This document shows positions 18,775 to 28,397 of a stretch of DNA of 64,000 nt, in pieces. Under the pieces are notes generated by a model that worked only from the letters and a program-made list of their open reading frames with translations, was not told the origin of the DNA and did no database searches. Position 1 is the first letter of the stretch. Each line of letters opens with the position of its first letter. The stretch comes from Planctobacterium sp965279005 (GTDB taxonomy: Bacteria; Pseudomonadota; Gammaproteobacteria; Enterobacterales; Alteromonadaceae). The stretch spans positions 1 through 64,000 of the forward strand of contig CBDIHK010000021.1 of the NCBI GenBank assembly GCA_965279005.1, read 5' to 3'. Both the position numbers and the translations under genes were made by a program.

Positions 18775-21102
18775 TCAGAACTCATAGCCAACTGTCAAGG
18801 TAATAGTGCGCGGGTCACCATAATAGCCAATTAAAGTATTGTCGCCTCCCAATCCAGGAGTGTAGCGGCTGATATCTTCAGGCGCATCTGGATCCGGTGT
18901 TACAAACTGGTATCCACCTACCATATACTCCTCGTCGGTGATGTTCTTTAAGTGCAGCCCTGCATACCAATTTGATTCTGTGCTATACCAGTTTAAGCTG
19001 GCATTGAGCAAGCCATAACCGTCCTGGGTTAATAGGCTGTCTTCTTCAAACAACACATAGTCATCGCGGTAGTAATAGTTGGTATTGAAGACAAAATCAC
19101 CATAGTCGTTGGAGAAGTCATAGCTTAACGCCAGGTTGTAAGTCATGTCCGGGGTGTTGGAAATGGTGAACCTATCAGACTTATCAAAGGTCTCACCAGT
19201 TTCAGGATTGGTATCAATAACTTCGGTAAACTCTGCGTCAATTAGGCCTAGGGAGAAATCCAGGCGCAGGTTTTCGGTCGCGATATAGGTTAATTCCGCT
19301 TCCAGGCCGGTTGAATCAGACTTACCAATATTGCCCAAACGCTGGTTCAAGTCGGCGCTAGTATCACCTGGCAGTATTGAAATGTACTGCCGTTCCTGGT
19401 GATCAATATAGAATGCGGTCAGGTTCAACCTAAGGTTGTCATTCCAATCACTCTTCATCCCCAGTTCAAAGGAATCAACGATTTCAGGATTGGCAGCTGG
19501 CTCTCCGATTGATGCCCGCGGGTTGTAAGTTCCAGATTTGAAGCCTTGGGCATAGCTGGCAAAGAACATCACGTCTTTATTGTACTGGTGTTCAATGCCT
19601 ACCCTTGGGGTGAAGCGCGACCAATCATCGGAATCATCCAAGACAACAGGTACTAAGTCGCCTTCGGGGCGAACATAACCTGGTACCCAGCCTGATTCAG
19701 GATACACGGTATCGAAGATCAGCCCGTTGCGGACAACCGAATCTCGTTCGTCTTTGGTATAACGGGCACCGAGGGTCATGGACCAATCTTCGGCTAAATC
19801 AAAGCTGGTTTGTGCGTATAACGCCGTGCTTTTTGAGTTGCTGCAACCAGAAACTTCCCGCGTGAGTCCGGGTGTTGCAAAAGCAGCTTGACCTAAAACT
19901 TCTAAAATGGCTTCGAATTGACCGCAAGATTCGCCGTCGTAGTAATACAAACCAGAAACCAAGGTCATGCCGTCACCAGCATAATTTAGCTGCAATTCGT
20001 GGCTAGTCTGTTCATCGTCGTAAATAGCAGGCACATCAAAAATGCGCAGTGGCGTGTTGTCAAAATCGATATTGGTAGGCGAATAGCCCTCGCGACTAGA
20101 CGCAATATATTTGATGCTAGTGCTATCGCTAACAGTCCAGTCCACTATTAGACTATAGCCTTCCAATTCGACTTCATTATAGGTAGGCAAACTGGTGTAG
20201 GAATCGTACACGCTGTCAGGTACCGGCGCGTCCGTTAAAATACTGGGCAATAACCGGTAGCCGCCTTTGGCATTAGAATCGTCCTGGGTTTTATCCCAGT
20301 TAAAACGCATAAACAAATCATCACTGGGGCGGTATTCCAGGGTCAAGCGGGCTGCGGTGACGTCCTTGTTATAGTTTTCTTTGTCCTGGTTGGGCAAATC
20401 GGAAATCAAATACTCACCAAAACCATCCCGGTTCAAGCTGGCAACACCAAAGCCCACATAGAACTGTTCACTGAGTGGATACTGGCCAGTCACTTTGAGG
20501 TCGCGCTGGTTGTAGCTACCGATAGCACCGTTAATGCTCAATTCGGCATCGCCTGACATTTCTTTGGTAATGTATTTAATGGCGCCACCAATAGTGTTTT
20601 TACCGTAAAGGGTACCCTGCGGGCCGCGTAATACTTCGATGCGTTCGACATCCAATAAGTCCAATACGGCCCCCTGGGGCCTTGCCAGGTATACATCGTC
20701 TACATAAATACCGACACCAGGCTCATAACCCCATAGCGGATCCTGCTGGCCTACACCGCGGATAAAAGCTGTAATAGTAGAGTTGGTGCCACGGCTTCGT
20801 TGCAAGGTGGTATTAGGAGAAAACTGTTGGATTTCGGTAATGACCTCTACACCGGTTTCACTGAGTTCTGTGGCAGACAATGAGGTGATCGCGACCGGCA
20901 CTTGCTGCAGGTTTTCCACCGACTTACGCGCCGTGACTTGGATACGCTCCAAACCTTTTGACTCTGCGTCTGGGTTTTGGTTTGCATCGGTTTGCTGTGC
21001 GCCTACAGTAGCGGTACACAATGCCAATGACATAGCAATTGCGCTTTTAGTAAAAGTAGATTTTTGCTTAGAGCTAGTTGTGGGGTACTTGTGCGTATTC
21101 AT
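18775..21102 (-). CDS. TonB-dependent outer-membrane receptor
   Basis: A 775-residue receptor with a signal peptide (cleavage near VGAQQ), a TonB-box-like stretch (LERIQVTARK, about 51-60), a plug domain with the family motif VEVLRGPQGTLYGKNTIGG in slightly altered form, and a beta-barrel ending in the aromatic LTVGYEF. It is divergent from the gntP-depolymerase operon across a 258-bp gap, so uptake of an oligomer released by the secreted depolymerase is plausible; an iron-siderophore role cannot be excluded. Confidence 0.92.
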   Translation of the reverse strand: MNTHKYPTTSSKQKSTFTKSAIAMSLALCTATVGAQQTDANQNPDAESKGLERIQVTARKSVENLQQVPVAITSLSATELSETGVEVITEIQQFSPNTTLQRSRGTNSTITAFIRGVGQQDPLWGYEPGVGIYVDDVYLARPQGAVLDLLDVERIEVLRGPQGTLYGKNTIGGAIKYITKEMSGDAELSINGAIGSYNQRDLKVTGQYPLSEQFYVGFGVASLNRDGFGEYLISDLPNQDKENYNKDVTAARLTLEYRPSDDLFMRFNWDKTQDDSNAKGGYRLLPSILTDAPVPDSVYDSYTSLPTYNEVELEGYSLIVDWTVSDSTSIKYIASSREGYSPTNIDFDNTPLRIFDVPAIYDDEQTSHELQLNYAGDGMTLVSGLYYYDGESCGQFEAILEVLGQAAFATPGLTREVSGCSNSKSTALYAQTSFDLAEDWSMTLGARYTKDERDSVVRNGLIFDTVYPESGWVPGYVRPEGDLVPVVLDDSDDWSRFTPRVGIEHQYNKDVMFFASYAQGFKSGTYNPRASIGEPAANPEIVDSFELGMKSDWNDNLRLNLTAFYIDHQERQYISILPGDTSADLNQRLGNIGKSDSTGLEAELTYIATENLRLDFSLGLIDAEFTEVIDTNPETGETFDKSDRFTISNTPDMTYNLALSYDFSNDYGDFVFNTNYYYRDDYVLFEEDSLLTQDGYGLLNASLNWYSTESNWYAGLHLKNITDEEYMVGGYQFVTPDPDAPEDISRYTPGLGGDNTLIGYYGDPRTITLTVGYEF

Positions 21103-21360
21103 ATGCCCTGCCTCTAATTTTTGGGGTCAGTTATTGTTAGCCCGTCCGTTTGGGCGCATTCAATATCAAAGTCGCCAGCACTTTAAAACAAAAAAAACAC
21201 CTTGCCACCTGTACTTAAGATCCATATGCAAAAATCAAACTGTCACGCACACTTAGGAACAGATTAACTCCCCCGTTTACAGCGCATCCAAATCAAAGTC
21301 ACGGAATAAGCAGTTTAACGGTATCCACATTTTGGATGCCAAATACAAAGGGGATAACCA

Positions 21361-22659
21361 ATGATCCTGAGTTTAATCGGGCTGGTTGGCGGTTTGGCAT
21401 TGCTAATTGTATTGACAATGCGCGGCATGAACCTGTTTATCAGCGCGCCATTGTGCGCCTTAGTGGTTGCCATTAGCAATGGCCTGCCACTTATGACCGG
21501 CGACAGCCATTTTGTGTCGTTTTATATGGATGGCTTTACCGCCTTCATCGCAAGCTGGTTTTTTATGTTTTTGCTGGGGTCGCTATTCGGCAAATTTATG
21601 GAGGACACCGGCTCGGCAGATGCGGTTGCCCACTGGATTGTTAGCAAACTAGGCATGAAAAAAGCAGTATTTGCCATCGTTGCCGCGTGCGCCATCCTAA
21701 CCTACGGCGGGGTGAACCTGTTTGTGGTGGCATTTTCGGTCTATCCGATGGCGCTAAGCCTGTTCAAGGACGCTAACCTTCCCAGGCGCTTTATCCCGGC
21801 TGTGTTGGCATTTGGTTCGGTCACCTTCACCATGACGTCGGCGGGCTCACCGGAAATACAAAACTGGATCCCCATCAAATACTTGGGCACCACGCCTTAT
21901 GCTGGTTGGGAAGTCAGTGCTGTGGTGGCGGTATTTATGGCGGTATTTGGTTACTATTGGCTTAAGCGAATGATCGCAGCAGCAGTAGCTAATGGCGAAC
22001 ATTACGACGAACGGGACGGCGACCCTAAGCCCGACCAACGCTTCCTACCCCACCCCATTACCGGGCTTATCCCATTATTGGTCGTGCTATTGTTGTCATT
22101 CACCTTGCATACCACATTTGGCCACAACGCTTTGATCCTGGCATTGGGCGGTGGTGTGCTGACTATCATGCTGATCAATTTCAAGTTCTTCCGAAACATC
22201 GGCAAAGCGGTCAATGACGGAACTACAGGCTGTTTGATTGCCATCGGTAATACTGCCGCAGTCGTTGGCTTTGGCGCCGTTGCTAAAAACACGGAGGCCT
22301 TCCAAGTTGCAGTGGATGTGATGACCCACATGCCGGGCAACGAACTGGTAGGCGCAGCGGTTGCCGTCAGTGTTATAGCAGGTTTAACTGGCTCTGCTTC
22401 GGGTGGCCAAGCCATTGCCCTGCCATTGCTTGCCCCCCACTACTTGGATCAGGGCGTGAACCCAGAGCAGTTGCACCGGGTAGTTGCCATCAGTTCGGGG
22501 GCACTAGATACCCTGCCCCATAACGGCTACGTAGTGACTACTATCCGGGCTATCTGCCGCGAAACCCATGCCAGTGCCTATTGGCCTATGTTTGCCATGA
22601 CCGGCGTAGTACCCTTGCTCGGGTTAGTAGTGGCAATCACCTTGTTTATCTTGTTTTAG
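21361..22659 (+). CDS. GntP-family permease, likely for 3-hydroxybutyrate
   Basis: A 432-residue inner-membrane protein with about 12 hydrophobic segments, typical of the GntP gluconate/carboxylate:proton symporters. Conserved features include LTYGGVNLFVVAF, FTMTSAGSPEIQNWIPI and a C-terminal DTLPHNGYVVTT. GntP members transport gluconate, other hydroxy-acids or 3-hydroxybutyrate. Its place at the head of a coupled operon with a polyhydroxybutyrate depolymerase and 3-hydroxybutyrate dehydrogenase favours 3-hydroxybutyrate (inference). Confidence 0.88.
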   Translation: MILSLIGLVGGLALLIVLTMRGMNLFISAPLCALVVAISNGLPLMTGDSHFVSFYMDGFTAFIASWFFMFLLGSLFGKFMEDTGSADAVAHWIVSKLGMKKAVFAIVAACAILTYGGVNLFVVAFSVYPMALSLFKDANLPRRFIPAVLAFGSVTFTMTSAGSPEIQNWIPIKYLGTTPYAGWEVSAVVAVFMAVFGYYWLKRMIAAAVANGEHYDERDGDPKPDQRFLPHPITGLIPLLVVLLLSFTLHTTFGHNALILALGGGVLTIMLINFKFFRNIGKAVNDGTTGCLIAIGNTAAVVGFGAVAKNTEAFQVAVDVMTHMPGNELVGAAVAVSVIAGLTGSASGGQAIALPLLAPHYLDQGVNPEQLHRVVAISSGALDTLPHNGYVVTTIRAICRETHASAYWPMFAMTGVVPLLGLVVAITLFILF

Positions 22660-22670
22660 TAGGTTTAGGT

Positions 22671-23843
22671 ATGATGAAAAAACTCTGTGTTTTAGTGTTA
22701 TTGCTTGGCAGCTTATTCGCTGTCACCAGCCAGGCGCAATGGGTTGAAAAGCAAACGTTTAGCCTGGACAACTTCAAAACCTTTGGCGGCAAAACCATTG
22801 AACAGGTAAACATCGGTTGGGAAGCTTATGGTGAACTGAACGCCGACAAATCCAACGCCATTTTGATCACCCATTATTTTTCAGGTACTTCCAACGCAGC
22901 AGGACGGTACAGCGAGTCCAGGCCTGCTGGCTATTGGGACGCCATCATAGGCCCGGGAAAGGCCATTGATACCAACCGTTTTTATGTAATCAGCAGCGAT
23001 ACTTTGGTCAATGCCAATGTCTTTGACGAGAATGTGATCACAACCGGGCCGGCTACGCTCAATCCCGCAACTGGCAAACCCTATGGCTTGGATTTCCCAG
23101 TGGTTACTATCCGTGATTTTGTCAATGTGCAAAAAGCACTACTGGAAAGCTTGGGTATAACTCAGCTGCACGCAGTCATCGGCCCGTCAATGGGTTCCAT
23201 GCAAGCAATAGACTGGGCTGTGGCTTATCCAGATGCTGTACAGCGCATGGTTAGTGTCATAGGTGTAGGCGCAACTGATGCCTGGGTGGCTGCAGCGCTT
23301 GAGCAATGGGCTGTCCCGATTAAGCTCGATCCAGCTTGGCGCAATGGCAATTATTATGATTTTGGCCAACCTGAGGCAGGATTGCTAAGTGCCGTTTCCT
23401 TTATCACCCAGCAAGCGATGCATCCAAGGGGGTTTAACCAGCTAAACCCTGAATTTAAAACCATTGCAGAGGCGCCACTCAACGACATTTCTAAGCCTCC
23501 TAGTCCAGTTGCCTGGCTGCAGCAGAGGGCGAAAGATCGTATCAAGTCCATGGATGCCAACCACGTACTCTATTTGATCCGTGCGAGCCAGTTGTTTATT
23601 GCTGGGCATAGCAACAACTTAAAGCAAAATTTAACAAAGATGTCAGCAAAATCGCTGTTTTTACCCGCAAAAGGTGACTTGTTGCTGTATCCACAAATGG
23701 CCGAGGATACTCACAACTTGCTGCTGGAGTTGGGCAAACGCTCGAGCTATGCGGAAATCGATGGCGACTTTGGACATTTGGACGGCTTGTTTAACATTGG
23801 ACAGAAAGCGGCCACTTTAAAACAGTTCTTGGAGTCAGATTAA
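22671..23843 (+). CDS. Secreted alpha/beta hydrolase, MetX-like fold
   Basis: About 390 residues from ATG at 22671 (MMKKLCVLVLL), 11 bp after gntP; a longer upstream frame overlaps gntP and hides the signal peptide, so I reject it. The signal peptide ends near SQAQW. The fold resembles homoserine O-acetyltransferases: nucleophile motif GPSMGSMQ, aspartate in PAKGDLLLYP and histidine in DFGHLDG. Because it is exported and sits in this operon, a role in ester hydrolysis of hydroxybutyrate oligomers is more likely than methionine synthesis (inference). Its stop overlaps the next start as TAATG. Confidence 0.82.
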   Translation: MMKKLCVLVLLLGSLFAVTSQAQWVEKQTFSLDNFKTFGGKTIEQVNIGWEAYGELNADKSNAILITHYFSGTSNAAGRYSESRPAGYWDAIIGPGKAIDTNRFYVISSDTLVNANVFDENVITTGPATLNPATGKPYGLDFPVVTIRDFVNVQKALLESLGITQLHAVIGPSMGSMQAIDWAVAYPDAVQRMVSVIGVGATDAWVAAALEQWAVPIKLDPAWRNGNYYDFGQPEAGLLSAVSFITQQAMHPRGFNQLNPEFKTIAEAPLNDISKPPSPVAWLQQRAKDRIKSMDANHVLYLIRASQLFIAGHSNNLKQNLTKMSAKSLFLPAKGDLLLYPQMAEDTHNLLLELGKRSSYAEIDGDFGHLDGLFNIGQKAATLKQFLESD

Positions 23844-24838
23844 TGCGTAAACTGATACTAGCTTTTGCCATAGGCATTGCGCTTGAGGCAACGTCTTCAC
23901 ATGCAAACCAGAAGGCGTTTCCGGATCTGAATCTAAATGCCAAGGTGACCGTGTCAGGGCTCTCTTCCGGTGGTTATATGGCGGGACAATTCCATATTGC
24001 TTATTCAGATTGGGTGGACGCTGCTGGCATCATAGCGGCGGGTCCCTATTTATGCGCCCAAGGCAATTTAATGACAGCCATGGGCAACTGTTTAGCAACA
24101 ACGGGCGAAAACTTCAGCCTTGATGCGCTAAACACCATGACCGCAAAACTATCCGACGAAGGCGCCATTGCCGGACTGGGCAATTTGCAACAAGACCGGG
24201 TTTGGTTATTACACGGTAAGTTGGACAACAAGGTCGGCGCTTCAGTAAACAACGCCTTGTACAAGCAGTACCTTGGGTATGTGAGCGAAGACAACATCCA
24301 CTATGAAAATAAACGTTCCTTTTCACACCACTTCCCTACCCTGGACAAAGGCAATGATTGCAAGATCTCAACCACTCCATTCTTAGGCAATTGTATGTAT
24401 GACGCAGCGGGTGAAATGCTGCAATTTTTACATCCGGGCAAGACGCCTAAAAAAGCCCAAGAACACGGTGAGCTGGTAACGGTTCCGCTCTCTACAGAGC
24501 AGGACATGGCGCAAATATCACTGTCTAACGAAGCTTATTTGTATGTGCCTGAGGCCTGTCGCAATGACACTTGCACGCTTCATATCAGCTTCCACGGCTG
24601 CCAGCAAAACTCGGATTTAGTTGGTATGGCATACGTTAAGGATACCGGAATTAACCAATGGGCAGACAAGCTAAACCTAGCGGTGCTTTATCCACAAACA
24701 ACAGCCTCTGTTAGCAATCCTCTGGCTTGTTGGGATTGGTGGGGTTACACAGGTGAGAATTACGCCACACGCAGCGGCAAGCAACTGCGCGTTATCGCCG
24801 ATTTAGCCAAACGATTAATAGGTAAAGGAGGAAACTAA
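23843..24838 (+). CDS. Secreted polyhydroxybutyrate depolymerase-like esterase
   Basis: A 331-residue exported protein (signal peptide to about SSHA, residue 21). The lipase box GLSSG lies close to the N-terminus (nucleophile Ser41), with a likely acid at D128 (LHGKLDNKV) and histidine at 162/163 (SFSHHFPT). This order and early box position fit the circularly permuted single-domain poly(3-hydroxybutyrate) depolymerases. A second conserved segment SFHGCQQNSD lies near residue 250. It hydrolyses polyester to oligomers or monomers outside the inner membrane. It overlaps both neighbours by TAATG junctions, showing tight translational coupling. Confidence 0.85.
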   Translation: MRKLILAFAIGIALEATSSHANQKAFPDLNLNAKVTVSGLSSGGYMAGQFHIAYSDWVDAAGIIAAGPYLCAQGNLMTAMGNCLATTGENFSLDALNTMTAKLSDEGAIAGLGNLQQDRVWLLHGKLDNKVGASVNNALYKQYLGYVSEDNIHYENKRSFSHHFPTLDKGNDCKISTTPFLGNCMYDAAGEMLQFLHPGKTPKKAQEHGELVTVPLSTEQDMAQISLSNEAYLYVPEACRNDTCTLHISFHGCQQNSDLVGMAYVKDTGINQWADKLNLAVLYPQTTASVSNPLACWDWWGYTGENYATRSGKQLRVIADLAKRLIGKGGN

Positions 24839-25605
24839 TGACCCAACAAACAGCATTGATTACTGGTGCCGCTAGTGGCATTGGTTTTGGCATAGCACAG
24901 CATTTAGGGCAAGTCGGCTTCAAGGTGATCTTGACTGACTTGCAAGCAGAAGCATTGGAAAGCGCAAAAAAAACACTGGGCGAACAGGGCATAACAGCTG
25001 AGCACCATGTGTTAGATGTTACTTCAGAACAGCAAATTACTCAGTTGATGGCGTCTGTTGGCAACGATAAAATTGATGTACTGGTCAACAATGCAGGGAT
25101 CCAACATGTTTCCCCGCTAGAGGACTTCCCTATCAACAAGTGGCAATTGATAGTAGATGTGTTGCTCACCGGCCCCGCCCGCTTGACCAAAGCGTTGCTG
25201 CCTAAAATGCGTCAACAAGGATTCGGCAGGATCATCAATATTGGTTCAATCCATGGCCTTATTGCGTCCCCTTATAAATCAGCCTACGTGGCAGCGAAAC
25301 ACGGCTTAATTGGGTTTTCTAAAGTGATTGCCCTGGAAACTGCAGATACAGACATCACCATCAACACGATTTGCCCCGCCTATGTGAAAACCCCCTTGGT
25401 GGAAAAACAAATTGCAGATCAAGCCAAATCCCACGGCATCAGTGAAGAAGAAGTGGTAAACAAGATCATGTTGGCGCCGATGCCAAAAAAATCCTTTATT
25501 GATTTTGATGAAATTGCCAGCACTGTCAGCTTCTTGAGCAGCCATGCTGCCCGGAATATGACCGGGCAAGCATTGGTGTTGGACGGTGGCTGGACCGTGA
25601 CCTAA
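24838..25605 (+). CDS. bdhA: D-3-hydroxybutyrate dehydrogenase
   Basis: A 255-residue classical short-chain dehydrogenase: the cofactor motif TGAASGIG (10-17), NNAG (about 87-90), catalytic Ser in GSIHG and YxxxK in YVAAKHG. The segment KTPLVEKQI and overall length match 3-hydroxybutyrate dehydrogenases, which oxidise D-3-hydroxybutyrate to acetoacetate with NAD+. It is the last gene of the depolymerase operon (TAATG coupling) and would complete breakdown of the polymer. Its stop codon overlaps that of the converging acetyltransferase gene. Confidence 0.92.
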   Translation: MTQQTALITGAASGIGFGIAQHLGQVGFKVILTDLQAEALESAKKTLGEQGITAEHHVLDVTSEQQITQLMASVGNDKIDVLVNNAGIQHVSPLEDFPINKWQLIVDVLLTGPARLTKALLPKMRQQGFGRIINIGSIHGLIASPYKSAYVAAKHGLIGFSKVIALETADTDITINTICPAYVKTPLVEKQIADQAKSHGISEEEVVNKIMLAPMPKKSFIDFDEIASTVSFLSSHAARNMTGQALVLDGGWTVT

Positions 25606-26087
25606 AGTAGTTTGCCTGCCGCCAATTCCAGTGTCATAAACACGCTGTTGGGATCCTCTTTGTAATCGGCAAATGGGCCGCAATGCTGGAAACCAACACT
25701 GGCATAAAGCCTGCGGGCGGGCTCGAAGAAATCCTGTGAGCCGGTTTCGAGGTTGAGCCGCTGCAAGTGCCTTGCTGCGGCTACCTCGAGAATGTGCCGT
25801 AATAGGACTTTACCCAAACCCTTGCCACGGAACTGGTTGGCTGTGCGCATGGTTTTAATCTCACCATTGTAGGCATCATGCTGCTTTAATGCGACACAGC
25901 CTGCCAACTCTATCCCCCACCACAAACCCCAAAGGCTGATTGAGCTGTGTTGTAACCCTTTAATATCCAACGCATGCACACTATCTGGCGGCGAAGTGGC
26001 ATACATATCCTCGAGGTGTTCCTCAAGCAATGCCAACATCAAGGGCTGTGTAGGCGAAATTGTTTCAATCCTGTGCATCACGTCCAA
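25602..26087 (-). CDS. GNAT family N-acetyltransferase
   Basis: A 161-residue acetyltransferase with the acetyl-CoA loop in RTANQFRGKGLGKVLLRHIL (about 82-101) and C-terminal strand motif LYASVGFQHCGPF. The substrate cannot be predicted. The coding region meets bdhA tail to tail, with stop codons overlapping by 4 bp. Confidence 0.88.
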   Translation of the reverse strand: MDVMHRIETISPTQPLMLALLEEHLEDMYATSPPDSVHALDIKGLQHSSISLWGLWWGIELAGCVALKQHDAYNGEIKTMRTANQFRGKGLGKVLLRHILEVAAARHLQRLNLETGSQDFFEPARRLYASVGFQHCGPFADYKEDPNSVFMTLELAAGKLL

Positions 26088-26101
26088 AATGATCAGTCTT
26101 C

Positions 26102-26587
26102 TCAGTAGCGATAGTTTCTACCACTTTGCTGTAAAATTACCAGTGCTTCTTGCCAATCCGGGATCGTGTCCAGGGTTCTTTCAACACGGGCAAACTTGGC
26201 ATCCGATAACATATCACCAACACCAGCCATTGCTTGCAGATGTTTCTTTGAAACTTTGAAGCCCTGCATTGAGCTTTCGCTATCCCATACAGTCAATGTC
26301 CAGGCTTTATCACCTAATAATTCTTTGCGCACACTATAGGCGTACAAACCGGTTTGTTGCTGCAAATTGTCTAGAATGTTGTCCACGTTTTGGTCAAACT
26401 GGTTTCTACTATCCCTATTATCTAACCTGTGGGCTTCTGTCAGCACCACTAGCACACTTCGTTCAGGGGCATTTTCAGGCATGTTTTTGGTTTGGGTCAA
26501 AGGTGAAGCAATTGGCAATGTACCGCAACCCGACAAAACACCGAGCCCCATTATGGCGATAGCCATGTTTTTGATAATGTTCTTCAT
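26102..26587 (-). CDS. Putative lipoprotein with dimeric ferredoxin-like domain
   Basis: A 161-residue lipoprotein with lipobox LSGC (Cys21). The mature part has an alpha/beta pattern (SVLVVLTEAHRL ... AWTLTVWDSESSMQGFKVSKKH) like antibiotic-biosynthesis-monooxygenase or related heme-degrading domains. No catalytic residue can be assigned. It lies 14 bp upstream of the acetyltransferase on the same strand. Confidence 0.68.
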   Translation of the reverse strand: MKNIIKNMAIAIMGLGVLSGCGTLPIASPLTQTKNMPENAPERSVLVVLTEAHRLDNRDSRNQFDQNVDNILDNLQQQTGLYAYSVRKELLGDKAWTLTVWDSESSMQGFKVSKKHLQAMAGVGDMLSDAKFARVERTLDTIPDWQEALVILQQSGRNYRY

Positions 26588-26780
26588 TTGATACTCCCAA
26601 TATGGATGTCTTAATTTGAATGAGGTTCTTGCTTTTCAAAAGTATCATAATGGTACTTGCACTATGCAAGTTTGGATTGCAAGATGACAAATCTTTAATC
26701 AAATCCTTGGGAGAATCGATTAATAAACGGGAGTATTCATGGCCGTAAAATATATGATGAGGCCATGATGGAAACCGATG

Positions 26781-26963
26781 TCAGTGTTTGTTAGGAACCG
26801 GTGCCAGCGCCTGTTTAAGGTTTTCTAGGCAGATGGCTAGGCAGCATCGGGAGAACCGTTCTAAATCATTGCCGCAAATGCCGCGACCATGTATTTGTTC
26901 AATATAGCCAGGCAGGTTTCGTGAAGTCGTACCTGATGAACCCGTGGTGTGTGTAAATTCCAT
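26781..26963 (-). CDS. Hypothetical small cysteine-containing protein
   Basis: A 60-residue frame from ATG at 26963, preceded by TGAGAT at a good ribosome-binding distance; an ATG four codons upstream is less well placed. The C-terminal half has four cysteines (GRGICGNDLERFSRCCLAICL). I do not recognise a family. It could be a real small protein or chance. Confidence 0.35.
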   Translation of the reverse strand: MEFTHTTGSSGTTSRNLPGYIEQIHGRGICGNDLERFSRCCLAICLENLKQALAPVPNKH

Positions 26964-27070
26964 TTTTAATCTCATAAAACTTAACTGAGTACTATGAGCT
27001 TAGTCCAAATTACAGCAGATTCAATTTACAGTACATTTTTTGTGCTGCTTATTAGGTGCTACCTGCCCAC

Positions 27071-27724
27071 TTATTTCCAGTCATCGGCATTGCCATCATG
27101 GCTGATAACGATGCCCTCTTGCTCGTCATAAAAGTCATAAAGCTCATCCGGCATGGGGTTTTGCCTAACATCCAAAAACGTGAGATTGCGTAATCCGGTT
27201 ATTTGCAGATCTTCCAGCTGGTTATCAAATAGGTGCGCAGTTGCAAGTGATTGCAGCGGTGTTATATCAAGTTGTTTTAGTTGGTTCTGCATCATGCGCA
27301 GTTTTTGAAGTTTAACGAGTCCACCCAGGTCAACACTGCTCAGATTATTGCGAAACAAAAACAAGCTTTGCAAATTTGCCAACCCTGCTATTTCCAATTT
27401 GCGTAATTGGTTCTTAGCCAAATTTAACATCTCAAGATTGGCCAGGTGGCGTAAATCGGCCTGTTGTATTTGGTTGTTAAACAAAGACAATTGGCGGATG
27501 TTGGCAAAGTGCACCAGGTCAACTGTTGATTTTATGCCCTTACTATGGCATTTGATGTTATCTACGTCAGCGGCTGCCTGCCACTGCCGCTTTTGTGCCA
27601 TTGCTAATACACAGCCAGCAAGCGCTTGATCCTGCCATTCTATTTCGCCCAATTGTGTAGCCTGCCCGCTAAAACTCGCCGCTAATGGCACAACGATATG
27701 TAACAACCACTTCAATTTAGGCAA
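27071..27724 (-). CDS. Exported leucine-rich-repeat protein
   Basis: A 217-residue protein with a signal peptide (cleavage near GQATQ) followed by about five leucine-rich repeats of the form LxxLxLxxNxL, each about 21-23 residues (for example LEMLNLAKNQLRKLEIAGLA). Such short repeat proteins bind other proteins; the partner is unknown. Its start overlaps the end of the upstream acetyltransferase gene by 8 bp, so the two are co-expressed. Confidence 0.8.
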   Translation of the reverse strand: MPKLKWLLHIVVPLAASFSGQATQLGEIEWQDQALAGCVLAMAQKRQWQAAADVDNIKCHSKGIKSTVDLVHFANIRQLSLFNNQIQQADLRHLANLEMLNLAKNQLRKLEIAGLANLQSLFLFRNNLSSVDLGGLVKLQKLRMMQNQLKQLDITPLQSLATAHLFDNQLEDLQITGLRNLTFLDVRQNPMPDELYDFYDEQEGIVISHDGNADDWK

Positions 27725-28208
27725 CCTGCAATAGTTTTTGGTACATGCGCACTGTCTTGCCTTCAGGGTGCAAAACTGAATCTATGGCTTTAAAGCCAAA
27801 ACCGCTATGGAATTCGTGGGAAATAGGATTGGCGGGCTCTTCATTCACTTCACAACACAAAGAAGATAGGTTGTTATTGTGGCAATACTGCTGCGCTGCC
27901 TGGTACAGGCGCTTACCCAACGCCTGCCCCCTGTAGTTGGGATTGATAACAATGCGGTCGATATATAGAAAGTTATCATAACGCTGCTTAAACCAATTGA
28001 AGTTAAAGCCTTCATACCCAGCGTCTTGATCGAATCCCAAAATAAAACCTGCAATCGCATATTCATCCGTTAGCAACTTGGCAAAAGCAGCTTGTCTTAC
28101 CAGTTGCCCCAATTCATCAAGCTGTAAATGGTTCACGTGCGGCACCTCATTGTTATTTAGCCGCAAAAGCTCTGGTAACTCCCTGTTTTCAATATAATTT
28201 AAATTCAC
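27717..28208 (-). CDS. GNAT family N-acetyltransferase
   Basis: A 163-residue GNAT protein with the acetyl-CoA binding motif RIVINPNYRGQALGKRLYQ (about 87-105) and C-terminal HSGFGFKAIDS. Similar proteins are annotated only as predicted acetyltransferases. It overlaps the leucine-rich-repeat gene by 8 bp and is divergent from the export operon across 189 bp. Confidence 0.86.
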   Translation of the reverse strand: MNLNYIENRELPELLRLNNNEVPHVNHLQLDELGQLVRQAAFAKLLTDEYAIAGFILGFDQDAGYEGFNFNWFKQRYDNFLYIDRIVINPNYRGQALGKRLYQAAQQYCHNNNLSSLCCEVNEEPANPISHEFHSGFGFKAIDSVLHPEGKTVRMYQKLLQVA

Positions 28209-28397
28209 TCTGCTACTCCACTTGCCAACTGATCACAGCGATATTTGCCTGCTCTATTTAACCAGTAATCGCAACAATGTGCATCCCTTGGATCACTTCC
28301 ACTTAATTTTTTTTAGCGTCTTTTTAAACTTTTCCTCCCCCCCTCGCGACTTACCACTCGATTGTTCCAAAACATTACCAGCTTCAGGGAATAGGTT

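Noticed and set aside
22671..23843. Homoserine O-acetyltransferase for methionine synthesis
   Set aside because: The protein has a signal peptide and lies in a coupled depolymerase operon, so a cytosolic amino-acid role is unlikely.
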